A DNA stretch of 64,000 nt from Pseudomonadota bacterium (lineage in GTDB: Bacteria; Pseudomonadota; Alphaproteobacteria; Rhizobiales; Methylopilaceae). Shown here piece by piece: positions 46,166 to 54,496 of this stretch (positions are counted from its first letter, which is position 1; each line of letters opens with the position of its first letter). Location of the stretch: contig JAEWFF010000028.1 of the NCBI GenBank assembly GCA_023388965.1, forward strand, positions 62,001-126,000. Direction: 5' to 3'. Position numbers and translations under genes: made by a program. The notes under the pieces were generated by a model, which worked only from the letters and a program-made list of their open reading frames with translations, was not told where the DNA came from and searched no databases.

Positions 46166-48376
46166 TCACCCATTCACCCGTTCGATGCTCGATATCACAT
46201 CCGAGCGCTTGAGGTCGCGGATGATCTCGTTGAGATGCTTGAGATCGTGCACGCCGAGATCGAGCGTGATCTCGTGAAAATCCGGCGACATGGCCGACAT
46301 GGCGATGTTGTCGACATTGCCGTCGTGCTTGGCGATCGCACCGGTAATGACGGCCAGTGAGCCCGGCTCGTTGACGCAGGTCATGCGGATGCGCGCCGGA
46401 AAGCGCAGCACTTCCGCCGCCTCCATGTCCCAGCGCACATCGATCCAGCGTTCGGGCTGGTCTTCGTAGGTCGCAAGCTCGGGCGACTGGATCGGATAGA
46501 TCATCACGCCCTGCCCCGGCGTCAGGATGCCGACGATGCGGTCGCCCGGCACCGCACCGCCGTTCGGGGCGAAACGCACAGCAAGATCGGACCTGAGGCC
46601 GACGACCGGAAGCGCCGAGCCGTTGGCAGTCGATATCGCGCCGGCATTGATCTCGCGCAGGGTCGCGCCGTGCTTGACGGCCTGCCCGCCCGGCACCTTC
46701 TTCGAGCGCCGCGAGGCGGGACGGTCGGCCTTCACCTCGGGATAAACGGCGCGCACCACATCGTTGGCGAGCATTTCACCGCGCCCGACCTCGCCCATCA
46801 CCTCCTCGACGGACTGGCGCGCCAGACGCGAGAGCGAGCTTTTCAGGAGATCGTCGGAATATTCCTTGCCGGTGCGCTGGAAAGCCCGCTCGACGATATG
46901 GCGGCCGAGACCGGCATATTGCGCGCGCACCGCAGCGCGCGTTGCGCGGCGGACGGCGGCGCGCGCCTTGCCCGTACGCACGATCCTCTCCCAGGCCGCC
47001 GGCGGTTGGGTCTGCCCCTCGGCTCGGATGATCTCCACCTCGTCGCCGTTGTGCAGTTGCGACATCAGCGGCGCGGAGCGTCCGTTGATCTTCGCTCCGA
47101 CGCAGGAATTGCCGACATTGGTGTGGATTTCATAGGCGAAATCGATCGGCGTCGCCCCGCGCGGCATGGCGATCAGCTTGCCCTTGGGCGTGAAGCAGAA
47201 AACCTGATCCTGAAAGAGTTCGAGCTTGGTGTGTTCCAGAAACTCTTCGGGACTGTCGCCTTCCGAGACGAGTTCCATGGTGCGGCGCAGCCAGTCATAG
47301 GCGCGGCTGTCCTTGGCGAGCGCGGCGCGCTCGTCCTCCGTCGCGCCGTCCTTGTAGAGCGGATGGGCGGCGATGCCGTATTCGGCGATCCGGTCCATAT
47401 CCTCGGTGCGGATCTGCAGTTCGACGCGCTGATGGCCGGGGCCAATGACCGTCGTGTGCAGCGACTGATAATCGTTCTGCTTGGGCGTCGAGATATAGTC
47501 CTTGAAGCGGCCGGGAACCGTCGGCCATTGCGTATGGACGATGCCGAGCGCGCGATAGCATTCCTCGACGCTGCCGACGATGATGCGGAAGCCGAAAATA
47601 TCCGAGAGCTGCTCGAAGGCGATGGCCTTGCGCTCCATCTTGCTCCAGATCGAATAGGGCTTCTTCTCGCGGCCGAGAATGTCGGCCTGGATGCCGTTCT
47701 CGAACAGCTTCTTGGCAAGCGCCTTTTCGATCGTGTCGATAATGTCGCTGGAGCGCGCGCGCAAGTGCGCGAGGCGGTCGCGGATCGTCTTGTAGGCTTC
47801 CGGAAACAGCGCGCCGAACGCCAGATCCTCCAGCTCCTCGCGCATTTCCTGCATGCCCATACGGCCGGCGAGCGGCGCATAGATATCCAGAGTCTCCTGG
47901 GCGATGCGGCCGCGCTTTTCCTCCGGCACGTAATGCAAAGTGCGCATATTGTGCAGACGGTCAGCGAGCTTGACCATGAGGACGCGAACATCCTCCGAAA
48001 TGGCCAGCAGCAGCTTGCGCAGGTTCTCCGCCTGCGCGGCCTCTTTCGAAACGAGATCGAGCTTCTTCAGTTTGGTCAGGCCGTCGACCAATTGCCCGAT
48101 CTGCGGGCCGAACAGCTTGTCGACCTCCGCGCGCGTCGTGCTCGTATCCTCGATCGTGTCGTGCAGCAGCGCCGCGACGATGGAGGCATCGTCGAGCTTG
48201 AACTCGGTCAGGATGCCCGCGACTTCGAGCGGATGGGAGAAATAGGGATCGCCCGAGGCGCGCGTCTGCCCGCCATGCGCCTTCATCGCATAGACATAGG
48301 CGCGGTTGAGCAGCGCCTCGTCGGTATGCGGATTGTATTTCCGGACGCGGTCGACGAGCTCGTATTGGCGGATCAT
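46166..48376 (-). CDS. rsh: Bifunctional (p)ppGpp synthetase/hydrolase (Rsh)
   Basis: Controls the stringent alarmone. It has 736 residues. The hydrolase domain keeps HDTIEDT at 72-78, so degradation is probably active. The synthetase domain includes KPYSIWSKMERK and DYISTPKQNDYQSLHTTV (about 235-345). The regulatory half has a TGS domain (MPRGATPIDFAYEIHTNVGN) and a C-terminal ACT domain from about 655. This is the single long RelA/SpoT homologue usual in alphaproteobacteria. Neighbours rpoZ and pyrE are the standard ones. Confidence 0.96.
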   Translation of the reverse strand: MIRQYELVDRVRKYNPHTDEALLNRAYVYAMKAHGGQTRASGDPYFSHPLEVAGILTEFKLDDASIVAALLHDTIEDTSTTRAEVDKLFGPQIGQLVDGLTKLKKLDLVSKEAAQAENLRKLLLAISEDVRVLMVKLADRLHNMRTLHYVPEEKRGRIAQETLDIYAPLAGRMGMQEMREELEDLAFGALFPEAYKTIRDRLAHLRARSSDIIDTIEKALAKKLFENGIQADILGREKKPYSIWSKMERKAIAFEQLSDIFGFRIIVGSVEECYRALGIVHTQWPTVPGRFKDYISTPKQNDYQSLHTTVIGPGHQRVELQIRTEDMDRIAEYGIAAHPLYKDGATEDERAALAKDSRAYDWLRRTMELVSEGDSPEEFLEHTKLELFQDQVFCFTPKGKLIAMPRGATPIDFAYEIHTNVGNSCVGAKINGRSAPLMSQLHNGDEVEIIRAEGQTQPPAAWERIVRTGKARAAVRRATRAAVRAQYAGLGRHIVERAFQRTGKEYSDDLLKSSLSRLARQSVEEVMGEVGRGEMLANDVVRAVYPEVKADRPASRRSKKVPGGQAVKHGATLREINAGAISTANGSALPVVGLRSDLAVRFAPNGGAVPGDRIVGILTPGQGVMIYPIQSPELATYEDQPERWIDVRWDMEAAEVLRFPARIRMTCVNEPGSLAVITGAIAKHDGNVDNIAMSAMSPDFHEITLDLGVHDLKHLNEIIRDLKRSDVISSIERVNG

Positions 48377-48447
48377 GCTGGGCGACGGCCTCCTTAAGCC
48401 GCTGCCTTTATATGATGTTTTCGGAGGCGGAAGGGCAAGGGCGCTTT

Positions 48448-48624
48448 CCCTCTCTCCTCGTGGGAGAGCGCGCCTCGAAACCTTTGGCTTCGAGCGGGGA
48501 GAGGGGTCACAGGTTCAAATCAAGTTCCCGCAACCAAAGCATAATCCCTCACCCGGCAGCCGCTACGCGGCTTGCCGACCCCGGATCAAGTCCGGGGCAG
48601 GCTCTCTAAGCAAGCGGGAGAGGA
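48448..48624. repeat. Inverted pair of family A repeats, one with an inserted hairpin
   Basis: Left copy 48448-48508: hairpin 1 CTCTCC/GGAGAG, hairpin 2 CTCGAAACC-TTT-GGCTTCGAG with one mismatch, tail GGGGAGAGGGG. Right copy 48545-48624, inverted: hairpin 2 AGCCGC-GTA-GCGGCT, tail CCGGGTGAGGG, with an extra hairpin CCCCGG-ATCAAGT-CCGGGG inserted before hairpin 1. It occupies the rpoZ-rsh gap. Confidence 0.75.
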
Positions 48625-48628
48625 GAAA

Positions 48629-49012
48629 TTACTCGCCCTCGTCGTCCTGGCTGGTATCGACGGGCGGCGCCAGGCCTTCGAGGCCGCGCAGCAGGTCTTC
48701 CTCGGTCATGCGGTCGAACGCGACATCGGCATCGTCGCCGCCCGAGGTCAGCATCGGAACGGATTCGGGTTCCGGCTCATCGACTTCGACATGTTTCTGC
48801 AGGGAGTGGATCAGGTCTTCCTTCAGATCCTCGGCCTTGATGGCCTCGTCCGCGATCTCGCGGAGCGCAACGACCGGGTTCTTGTCGTTGTCGCGGTCCA
48901 CCAGCAGGGGCTGGCCGCCGGCAATGTTGCGGGCACGGTGGCCGGCCAGAAGGACCAGCTCAAAACGATTTTCGACCTTGTCGATGCAATCTTCGACGGT
49001 AACGCGGGCCAT
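48629..49012 (-). CDS. rpoZ: RNA polymerase omega subunit
   Basis: Small subunit that assists assembly of beta-prime and, in many bacteria, ppGpp binding. It has 127 residues from MARVTVEDCIDKVENRFEL, with AAAGG upstream. The motif NIAGGQPLLVDRDNDKNPVVALREIA, described in part, is the alphaproteobacterial omega. A long acidic C-terminal tail (ending DTSQDDEGE) is usual in this class. Adjacent to rsh, as in most relatives. Confidence 0.95.
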   Translation of the reverse strand: MARVTVEDCIDKVENRFELVLLAGHRARNIAGGQPLLVDRDNDKNPVVALREIADEAIKAEDLKEDLIHSLQKHVEVDEPEPESVPMLTSGGDDADVAFDRMTEEDLLRGLEGLAPPVDTSQDDEGE

Positions 49013-49181
49013 GGGCGGCCTTTCTCGAGAGAGTCGGGTACGGGATTTGAGGCTCAAATACCCTCAAGCCGCCGGGGTTTCAAGGTTCAGCACCCTTCGG
49101 ACATGCAGGATCGGGCAGATTTGCTCCAGTTTGGACCGGCAAGGCCGGCCGAGTTCGCCGGCCCTCCGACTGTGCCATGGG

Positions 49182-49502
49182 TCAGGGCTCGATCTTGAGC
49201 ACCGCTTTCATCGTGGGATGGAAGCGGCAAAAATAGGCGAAAGACCCCGGTTTTTCGGCCGTCATGCTGCCCTGCCCGCCGGCCGGCAGATCGATGTCGA
49301 AACCTCCATCGCGCGCCGTCGCGGTGTGGCGGAACATATCCTTGTTCCGCCAGATGACAATATCGCCGACATGCACATCCGCCGGGGCGGCCGCGAACGC
49401 CATATTCGCGACCTCGATCACATGCGTCCGCGGCTCGGCCTGCGCCGCCGCAAGCGGCAGCAGCAGACCGAGAACGCAAGCGGCAAGCGCCGCCCGGTTC
49501 AC
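49182..49502 (-). CDS. Plastocyanin-like cupredoxin
   Basis: A 106-residue periplasmic blue-copper protein. Signal peptide MNRAALAACVLGLLLPLAAAQA. Copper ligands are visible: His in DMFRHTATA near 60, and the CRFHPTM cluster (Cys, His, Met) near 93. The type-1 site and length fit plastocyanin or pseudoazurin-like electron carriers. Its ATG overlaps the stop of the DUF4142 gene, so the two are translated together from the ECF-type promoter at 50066-50096. Confidence 0.9.
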   Translation of the reverse strand: MNRAALAACVLGLLLPLAAAQAEPRTHVIEVANMAFAAAPADVHVGDIVIWRNKDMFRHTATARDGGFDIDLPAGGQGSMTAEKPGSFAYFCRFHPTMKAVLKIEP

Positions 49503-50020
49503 TTCACCTCCTCCGCCAGATGCTCGGCGTGGGTCTGATGCTCGGTGAAGAGCTTCAGACCGGTTTCGAGCAGGCTCTTGAGTTCGGCATTGTCGGCGGA
49601 CGGAATGAGGACATCCTTCAGCGCGCCGTTGACAGTCGCGTGGAAGGCGATCTCGTTCTGCACATACGCCTTGTCGAACGCCGCGCCGTCGAGCCTGGCA
49701 AGTTCGGCATGCTTGGCCGTGGCCGCTTCGACCAGAGACTGGCTGGTGGGATTGTCCTCGGGCGTGACGCCGAGCTTCTTGACGAGAGCCAGAGCGGTGT
49801 CGTTCACCGCCGTATGGTCGCGCTTCATCGTTTCCGCGAAGGCACGAACATCCTCGTTCTTCGATTTCGCCAGCGCCTGCTCGGCGGCCTTCACGTCAAT
49901 ATCGCCGGCCGTATAGGCGATATGGGCGATCTGGGAATCGGTCGGCCCCTCCGCCTGTGCGAGAGCCGAAACGCACGTGGCGAGCGCGAAAGCGGTGGCG
50001 AGTGCGAACTCTTTCATCAT
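49499..50020 (-). CDS. DUF4142 periplasmic protein
   Basis: A 173-residue exported protein starting MMKEFALATAFALATCVSA, with GGAG seven bases before the ATG. The mature protein is a helical, ferritin-like DUF4142 domain: DSQIAHIAYTAGDIDVKAAEQAL, described in part, then VRAFAETMKRDHTAVND and KAYVQNEIAFHATVNGAL, with histidines placed for possible metal binding. The ending LKLFTEHQTHAEHLAEEVK is typical. The function is unknown; the family is often seen with stress sigma factors. Confidence 0.9.
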   Translation of the reverse strand: MMKEFALATAFALATCVSALAQAEGPTDSQIAHIAYTAGDIDVKAAEQALAKSKNEDVRAFAETMKRDHTAVNDTALALVKKLGVTPEDNPTSQSLVEAATAKHAELARLDGAAFDKAYVQNEIAFHATVNGALKDVLIPSADNAELKSLLETGLKLFTEHQTHAEHLAEEVK

Positions 50021-50065
50021 GTCAATTCTCCATGGGCCGCACGCACGGATGGCGGCGGCAACACG

Positions 50066-50128
50066 CATTGGATGGCGTCGGGCCGGGAAAGTTCCCGGGA
50101 ACCTTTTCGGCGAAGCCCCATCCAATGG
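50066..50128. promoter_or_regulatory. Back-to-back ECF-sigma promoters sharing one palindrome
   Basis: Plus strand: -35 GGGAAC (50097-50102), 17 bases, -10 ATCCAATG (50120-50127), leading to folE. Minus strand: -35 GGGAAC (50091-50096), 17 bases, -10 ATCCAATG (50066-50073), leading to the DUF4142 gene. The two -35 boxes abut as the perfect palindrome GTTCCCGGGAAC. GGGAAC and TCCAA resemble RpoE-like promoter elements (GGAAC ... TCnnA). Expected transcription starts leave leaders of about 25 and 40 bases. Confidence 0.8.
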
Positions 50129-50157
50129 CCGGGACACGATGAGGAAGGACGGACTCC

Positions 50158-50781
50158 ATGCACGGCACGATCCAGCGGGCGGCGCCCGGCACGGCGGAAC
50201 AGGAGACGCGGCCGAGCCGCAGCGAGGCCGAGAATGCGGTGCGCACTCTCCTGCGATGGGCGGGCGACACACCGACCCGCGAAGGGCTTGCGGAAACGCC
50301 GGCCCGGGTCGTGCGCGCTTATGAGGAATGGTTCGAAGGCTACGAACAAGACCCGGCCGCACTTCTGGCCCGCACCTTCGAGGAGGTCGGCGGCTATGAC
50401 GAGATGGTCATCCTGCGCCGCATTCCGTTCGAATCCTGCTGCGAGCACCATATGGCGGCGATCCGCGGCAGTGTGGATATCGGCTATCTGCCGCGCGGCC
50501 GCGTGGTCGGCATTTCGAAGCTCGCCCGCGTCGTCGATGCGTTCGCGCGCCGCCTTCAGGTGCAGGAGCGGCTCACCGCCGAAATCGGCAACGTCATCAC
50601 CGAGGTGCTGGAGCCGCGCGGCGTCGGCGTGGTCGTTCGCGCGACCCATGCCTGCATGTCGACGCGCGGCGTGCGCAAACATGGCGTCGATATGGTCACC
50701 TCGCATATGCTGGGAGCGTTCCGCGACGACGCCGCGACCCGCCGGGAATTCCTGGCCGCGCTGGCACTGCCGGAGGTCTGA
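50158..50781 (+). CDS. folE: GTP cyclohydrolase I
   Basis: Converts GTP to dihydroneopterin triphosphate, the first step of folate and other pterin synthesis. It has 207 residues. Zinc ligands are in ESCCEHH (92-98) and ATHACMSTRG; IGYLPRGRVVGISKLARVV is the core. It lies five bases... in effect directly before an ECF sigma gene and behind an ECF-type promoter, so it may be an extra, stress-induced pterin enzyme rather than the housekeeping one. Confidence 0.94.
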   Translation: MHGTIQRAAPGTAEQETRPSRSEAENAVRTLLRWAGDTPTREGLAETPARVVRAYEEWFEGYEQDPAALLARTFEEVGGYDEMVILRRIPFESCCEHHMAAIRGSVDIGYLPRGRVVGISKLARVVDAFARRLQVQERLTAEIGNVITEVLEPRGVGVVVRATHACMSTRGVRKHGVDMVTSHMLGAFRDDAATRREFLAALALPEV

Positions 50782-50782
50782 C

Positions 50783-51499
50783 ATGAGCCACGCACCCGAT
50801 CTCGACCGGCTGGACGAGCGGCCCGACAGCGAATTGATCGCGTTGACCGTGAGCGGCATGACGGAGGCGTTCGGCGCCATCATCACCCGCTACAACCAGC
50901 GTCTTTACCGCGTCGCGCGCACGATCCTGCACGACAATGCCGAAGCCGAAGACGCGGTGCAGGATGCCTATCTGCGCGCCTTCACCGGGCTGAAGGACTT
51001 TCGCGGCGAGGCCGGTCTCGGCACGTGGCTCACGCGGATCGCCGTCAACGAATCCCTGAGCCGCCTGCGCCGGCGGCGCAAAAGCGAGCCGCTCGATGAT
51101 GTTGCGCCGTCAGGGCGTACGGCGGAGGCGGAAATTCTGGTCTTTCCCGGAGCGCAGCGCCCGATGAATCCCGAACAGAGCCTCGCAATCGGCGAAGTCC
51201 GCCATCTGCTGGAACGCGCGATCGACGATCTGCCTCCGGCCTTCCGCATTGTGTTCGTGCTGCGCGACATCGAAGGGCTGAGCGTCGAGGAAACCGCCGA
51301 CCAGCTCGATCTGGCGGAGGCCACCGTAAAGACACGGCTGTACCGGGCCCGACGGCGGCTGCGCAAAAGCCTCGACGACACGGTTTCGTCGGCGCTGCGC
51401 GATACGTTCCCGTTCCGCGGAGCCCGGTGCGAACGGATCCGGACCAATGTCCTGGCACGGATCGCGCAGCGGACCGGCCGCTCTTCTCCCGCGTCTTGA
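50783..51499 (+). CDS. ECF RNA polymerase sigma factor with C-terminal extension
   Basis: A 238-residue sigma-70 family ECF factor starting MSHAPDLDRLDERPD behind GGAGG, one base after the folE stop. Region 2: YRVARTILHDNAEAEDAVQDAYLRAF, described in part; region 4: GLSVEETADQLDLAEATVKTRLYRAR. About 35 extra residues follow region 4, including RGARCERIRTNVLARIAQR with one cysteine. No anti-sigma gene is adjacent. It probably recognises the divergent GGGAAC/ATCCAATG promoters in front of folE, giving autoregulation. Confidence 0.92.
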   Translation: MSHAPDLDRLDERPDSELIALTVSGMTEAFGAIITRYNQRLYRVARTILHDNAEAEDAVQDAYLRAFTGLKDFRGEAGLGTWLTRIAVNESLSRLRRRRKSEPLDDVAPSGRTAEAEILVFPGAQRPMNPEQSLAIGEVRHLLERAIDDLPPAFRIVFVLRDIEGLSVEETADQLDLAEATVKTRLYRARRRLRKSLDDTVSSALRDTFPFRGARCERIRTNVLARIAQRTGRSSPAS

Positions 51500-51658
51500 C
51501 ACGCCGGTCCCCTCGCCCGCATCTTCCCATGAATATTGCAATGTCGGACGCGCATTTTCTGTCCGGGGATTTTTTCAGCGATTTTCCGCAAGGTTAGAAG
51601 GCGCTGATCTTGTCTTCGCGGCGCGCCGGTCGCATTCCGCCCAACCGCACGGGATCAT

Positions 51659-52252
51659 ATGGCCAACAATATTCCGAAAATCGCGCTGTTCATCGATGGC
51701 GCAAATTTTTACTCGACCGCGAAAACATGCGGCTTCGACGTGGATTACCGCAAGCTGCTCAAGGAATTTGCGAGCTATGGCGAGTTGATCCGCGCCTATT
51801 ACTACACCGCCATGGTCGAGGATCAGGAATATTCCTCGCTGCGGCCCCTGATCGATTGGCTCGACTACAACGGCTATACGGTCGTGACCAAGCCGACCAA
51901 GGAATATGTCGACGGCGCGACGGGGCGCCGGAAGGTCAAGGGCAATATGGACGTCGAACTGACGATCGACGCCCTGTCGCTGGCCGAACGTGCCGACAAG
52001 ATTTTCCTGTTTTCCGGCGACGGCGATTTCCGCGCGCTGGCCGAGGCATTGCAGCGCAAGGGCGTGCGGGTGACGGTGGTCTCGTCGGTCCAGACCCAGC
52101 CGGCCATGTGCGCCGACGAGTTGAGACGCCAAGCCGACGAATTCCTCGATCTGATGGAGCTTGCCGCCAAAATCGGCCGCCCGGCCTCGGACCGGCCCGA
52201 CCGCCTGCCCCGCTTCGTGCGCGGAGCCGCCGGTGAGGACATCGACGTCTGA
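51659..52252 (+). CDS. NYN-domain (LabA/DUF88) protein
   Basis: A 197-residue PIN-like putative ribonuclease. Acidic residues of the active site appear in IALFIDGANFY (Asp13), GNMDVELTIDAL and IFLFSGDGDFRALAEALQ. The segment RAYYYTAMVEDQEY is typical of the LabA group. The gene recurs between rpoZ and smpB in related genomes. It is six bases upstream of the uracil-DNA glycosylase gene. Confidence 0.92.
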   Translation: MANNIPKIALFIDGANFYSTAKTCGFDVDYRKLLKEFASYGELIRAYYYTAMVEDQEYSSLRPLIDWLDYNGYTVVTKPTKEYVDGATGRRKVKGNMDVELTIDALSLAERADKIFLFSGDGDFRALAEALQRKGVRVTVVSSVQTQPAMCADELRRQADEFLDLMELAAKIGRPASDRPDRLPRFVRGAAGEDIDV

Positions 52253-52257
52253 CCGCC

Positions 52258-52923
52258 ATGCCCGCCGCCGCAACATCCATCGCCGCGCCGCGCCAGCCGC
52301 CGCGCGATTGCCCGCTCTGCCCGCGCCTCGTCGCCTTCCGCCAGAAATGGCGCAAGGAGGCGCCCGATTGGCACAACGCGCCGGTGCAGAGTTTCGGCCC
52401 CCAGAGCGCGCGCCTTCTCATCGTCGGTCTGGCACCCGGCCTTCAGGGCGCGAACCGCACCGGCCGCCCCTTCACCGGAGACTGGGCGGGTGATCTGCTT
52501 TACGCCACCCTGCTCGATTTCGGCTTCGCCAAAGGCGTCTATGACGAACGGCCGGACGACGGGCTCGAACTCGTCGATGCGCGCATCGTCAATGCCGTGC
52601 GCTGCGTGCCGCCACAAAACAAGCCGACGGGCGCCGAAATCAATACATGCCGCGCTTTTCTTGAAGACGAATTCACCCTGCCCAATCTGCAGGCTGTGAT
52701 CCTGCTCGGGCGCATCGCGCATGACAGTACGCTGCGTATGCTCGGCATCAAGGCGGCGGCGGCCCCCTTCGGCCACGGCGCCGAGCATGAGGCGGGAAGC
52801 CTCCGCCTCTTCGACAGCTATCACTGCTCCCGGTACAACACGAACACGGGACGGCTGACCGAAGACATGTTCCGCGCCGTATTCACACGCGCTCGTGAAC
52901 ACCTCGCCGCCCACAGCCGCTAA
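52258..52923 (+). CDS. Uracil-DNA glycosylase, family 5 (UdgB-like)
   Basis: Removes uracil and some other deaminated bases from DNA. It has 221 residues. An N-terminal CPLCPRL and later CRAF/CVPP cysteines provide iron-sulfur ligands. Motif 1 reads GLAPGLQGANRTGRPFTGD, lacking the usual catalytic Asp/Asn, which marks family 5; motif 2 is SYHCSRYNTNTGRLT. Co-transcribed with the NYN-domain gene. Confidence 0.92.
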   Translation: MPAAATSIAAPRQPPRDCPLCPRLVAFRQKWRKEAPDWHNAPVQSFGPQSARLLIVGLAPGLQGANRTGRPFTGDWAGDLLYATLLDFGFAKGVYDERPDDGLELVDARIVNAVRCVPPQNKPTGAEINTCRAFLEDEFTLPNLQAVILLGRIAHDSTLRMLGIKAAAAPFGHGAEHEAGSLRLFDSYHCSRYNTNTGRLTEDMFRAVFTRAREHLAAHSR

Positions 52924-53213
52924 ACCGCTCGCGTCAAAGCCCTTTTGCCGAAGGCTCGCCACGCCTTCGCCACGTTTCCCACGACAGATTAACGAATGAT
53001 CTCGTGCGCGGGTTGGCATCGCGGGAACGATCACATATAAATCTCCCGGACTCGCAGACAGAAAATCTGCGTTTCACCTACGTATCCGTGAATACCTCTG
53101 GTTCGTATGCACTTATGCAAGCTGTGCGGATACAGCGAGATAAAAATATCTATCTTGCAAATTGAAGGAATTTACTTTCGGGACCGCGATCCGAAACGGG
53201 TGGTTATTACATA
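52924..53213 (+). promoter_or_regulatory. Leader region of proV with inverted repeats
   Basis: A 290-base AT-richer region. CGCAGA-N7-TCTGCG at 53053-53071 may end the glycosylase transcript. TTTCGG-N9-CCGAAA at 53176-53196 lies 18 bases before the proV ATG and could be an operator or attenuator. AGATA-AAAA-TATCT-like symmetry occurs near 53140. I could not fix a promoter. Confidence 0.4.
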
Positions 53214-54479
53214 ATGCAAGAAACAAGCGAGGCGTTACTCGCCACTTCCTCTCCCGAGGATAGCGCGAAACCTTCCGAAAACGGCGGCCGCGCCAAAATT
53301 GTGGTGCAAAACGTCTACAAGGTCTTCGGCAAGCGCGTTCCTACCGCGATCGCCATGATCCGCGACGGCAAGGACAAGGCGGAAATCCACGCCGAAACCG
53401 GCTGCACCGTCGGCGTCAAGGACGCCAGCTTCACCATCAATGAAGGCGAGATCTTCGTCGTGATGGGCTTGTCCGGCTCGGGCAAGTCCACCGTGCTGCG
53501 CCTGCTCAACCGGCTGATCGAACCGACGCTCGGCAGCATCCTCATCGACGGCGAGGACGTCACGAAGATGGGCCGGCGCGAGCTGATCGAGCTGCGCCGC
53601 CGCGATATGAGCATGGTGTTCCAGTCCTTCGCGCTGCTGCCGAACCGCACGGTCCTCGACAATTGCGCCTTCGGGCTCGAAGTCGCCGGCGTCGGGCTGG
53701 AGGAGCGGCAGGCCAAGGCGATGAAGGCGCTCGAGGCTGTCGGCCTTGCGGCGTACGCCGCGAGCCGGCCGGACGAACTGTCCGGCGGCATGCGCCAGCG
53801 CGTCGGCCTTGCACGCGCGCTTGCGAGCGAGCCGACCATACTTCTCATGGACGAAGCCTTCTCCGCGCTCGACCCGCTGATCCGCACCGAAATGCAGGAT
53901 GAGCTTCTGCGCCTTCAGGCCGAGAACAGCCGCACCATCGTCTTCGTCAGCCACGACCTCGACGAGGCCATGCGGATCGGCGACCGGATCGCGATCATGC
54001 AGCACGGCGATGTCGTGCAGGTCGGTACGCCCGAAGAGATCGTGATGAATCCGGCGAACGATTACGTCCGCTCGTTCTTCCGCAATGTCGATGTCAGCCA
54101 GGTATTCACCGCCGGAGACATCGCGCGCCAGACGCAGGTGACGGTGATCGAGCGGCCCGGCTCCAATATCCATGCCGCGCTCGACCGCATGCAGCGGCAC
54201 GACCGCGATCTGGCCATCGTCGTCAGCCGCAACCGTCAATACCAGGGCATGGTGACGACCGAATCTCTGGCCGAGGCCGTCCGGAGCAAAGCGCAGGACC
54301 CGTTCCACAAGGCCTATCTGCCGGACATCGCACCGATTGCCGCGTCCGCGCCTCTGACCGACATCGTCTCGGTCGTCGCCGAAAGCCGCTGGCCCGTTCC
54401 CGTGACGAATGACAATGGCCGCTATGTCGGCGCCATCTCGAAATCCTCCCTGCTGCTGACGCTCGACCGCGGCAACTGA
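53214..54479 (+). CDS. proV: Glycine betaine/proline-type ABC transporter, ATP-binding protein
   Basis: ATPase of an osmoprotectant (glycine betaine, proline or choline) importer. It has 421 residues. Walker A GLSGSGKST (85-93), signature LSGGMRQRVGLARAL and Walker B ILLMDEAFSAL are intact. The C-terminal 120 residues form tandem CBS domains, which in OpuA sense ionic strength. First gene of proVWX; proW follows after 17 bases. Confidence 0.93.
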   Translation: MQETSEALLATSSPEDSAKPSENGGRAKIVVQNVYKVFGKRVPTAIAMIRDGKDKAEIHAETGCTVGVKDASFTINEGEIFVVMGLSGSGKSTVLRLLNRLIEPTLGSILIDGEDVTKMGRRELIELRRRDMSMVFQSFALLPNRTVLDNCAFGLEVAGVGLEERQAKAMKALEAVGLAAYAASRPDELSGGMRQRVGLARALASEPTILLMDEAFSALDPLIRTEMQDELLRLQAENSRTIVFVSHDLDEAMRIGDRIAIMQHGDVVQVGTPEEIVMNPANDYVRSFFRNVDVSQVFTAGDIARQTQVTVIERPGSNIHAALDRMQRHDRDLAIVVSRNRQYQGMVTTESLAEAVRSKAQDPFHKAYLPDIAPIAASAPLTDIVSVVAESRWPVPVTNDNGRYVGAISKSSLLLTLDRGN

Positions 54480-54496
54480 CACGCGAAGGACACGTC

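Noticed and set aside
46670..48397. A 575-codon plus-strand frame opposite rsh
   Set aside because: Antisense shadow of a complete, motif-intact rsh.
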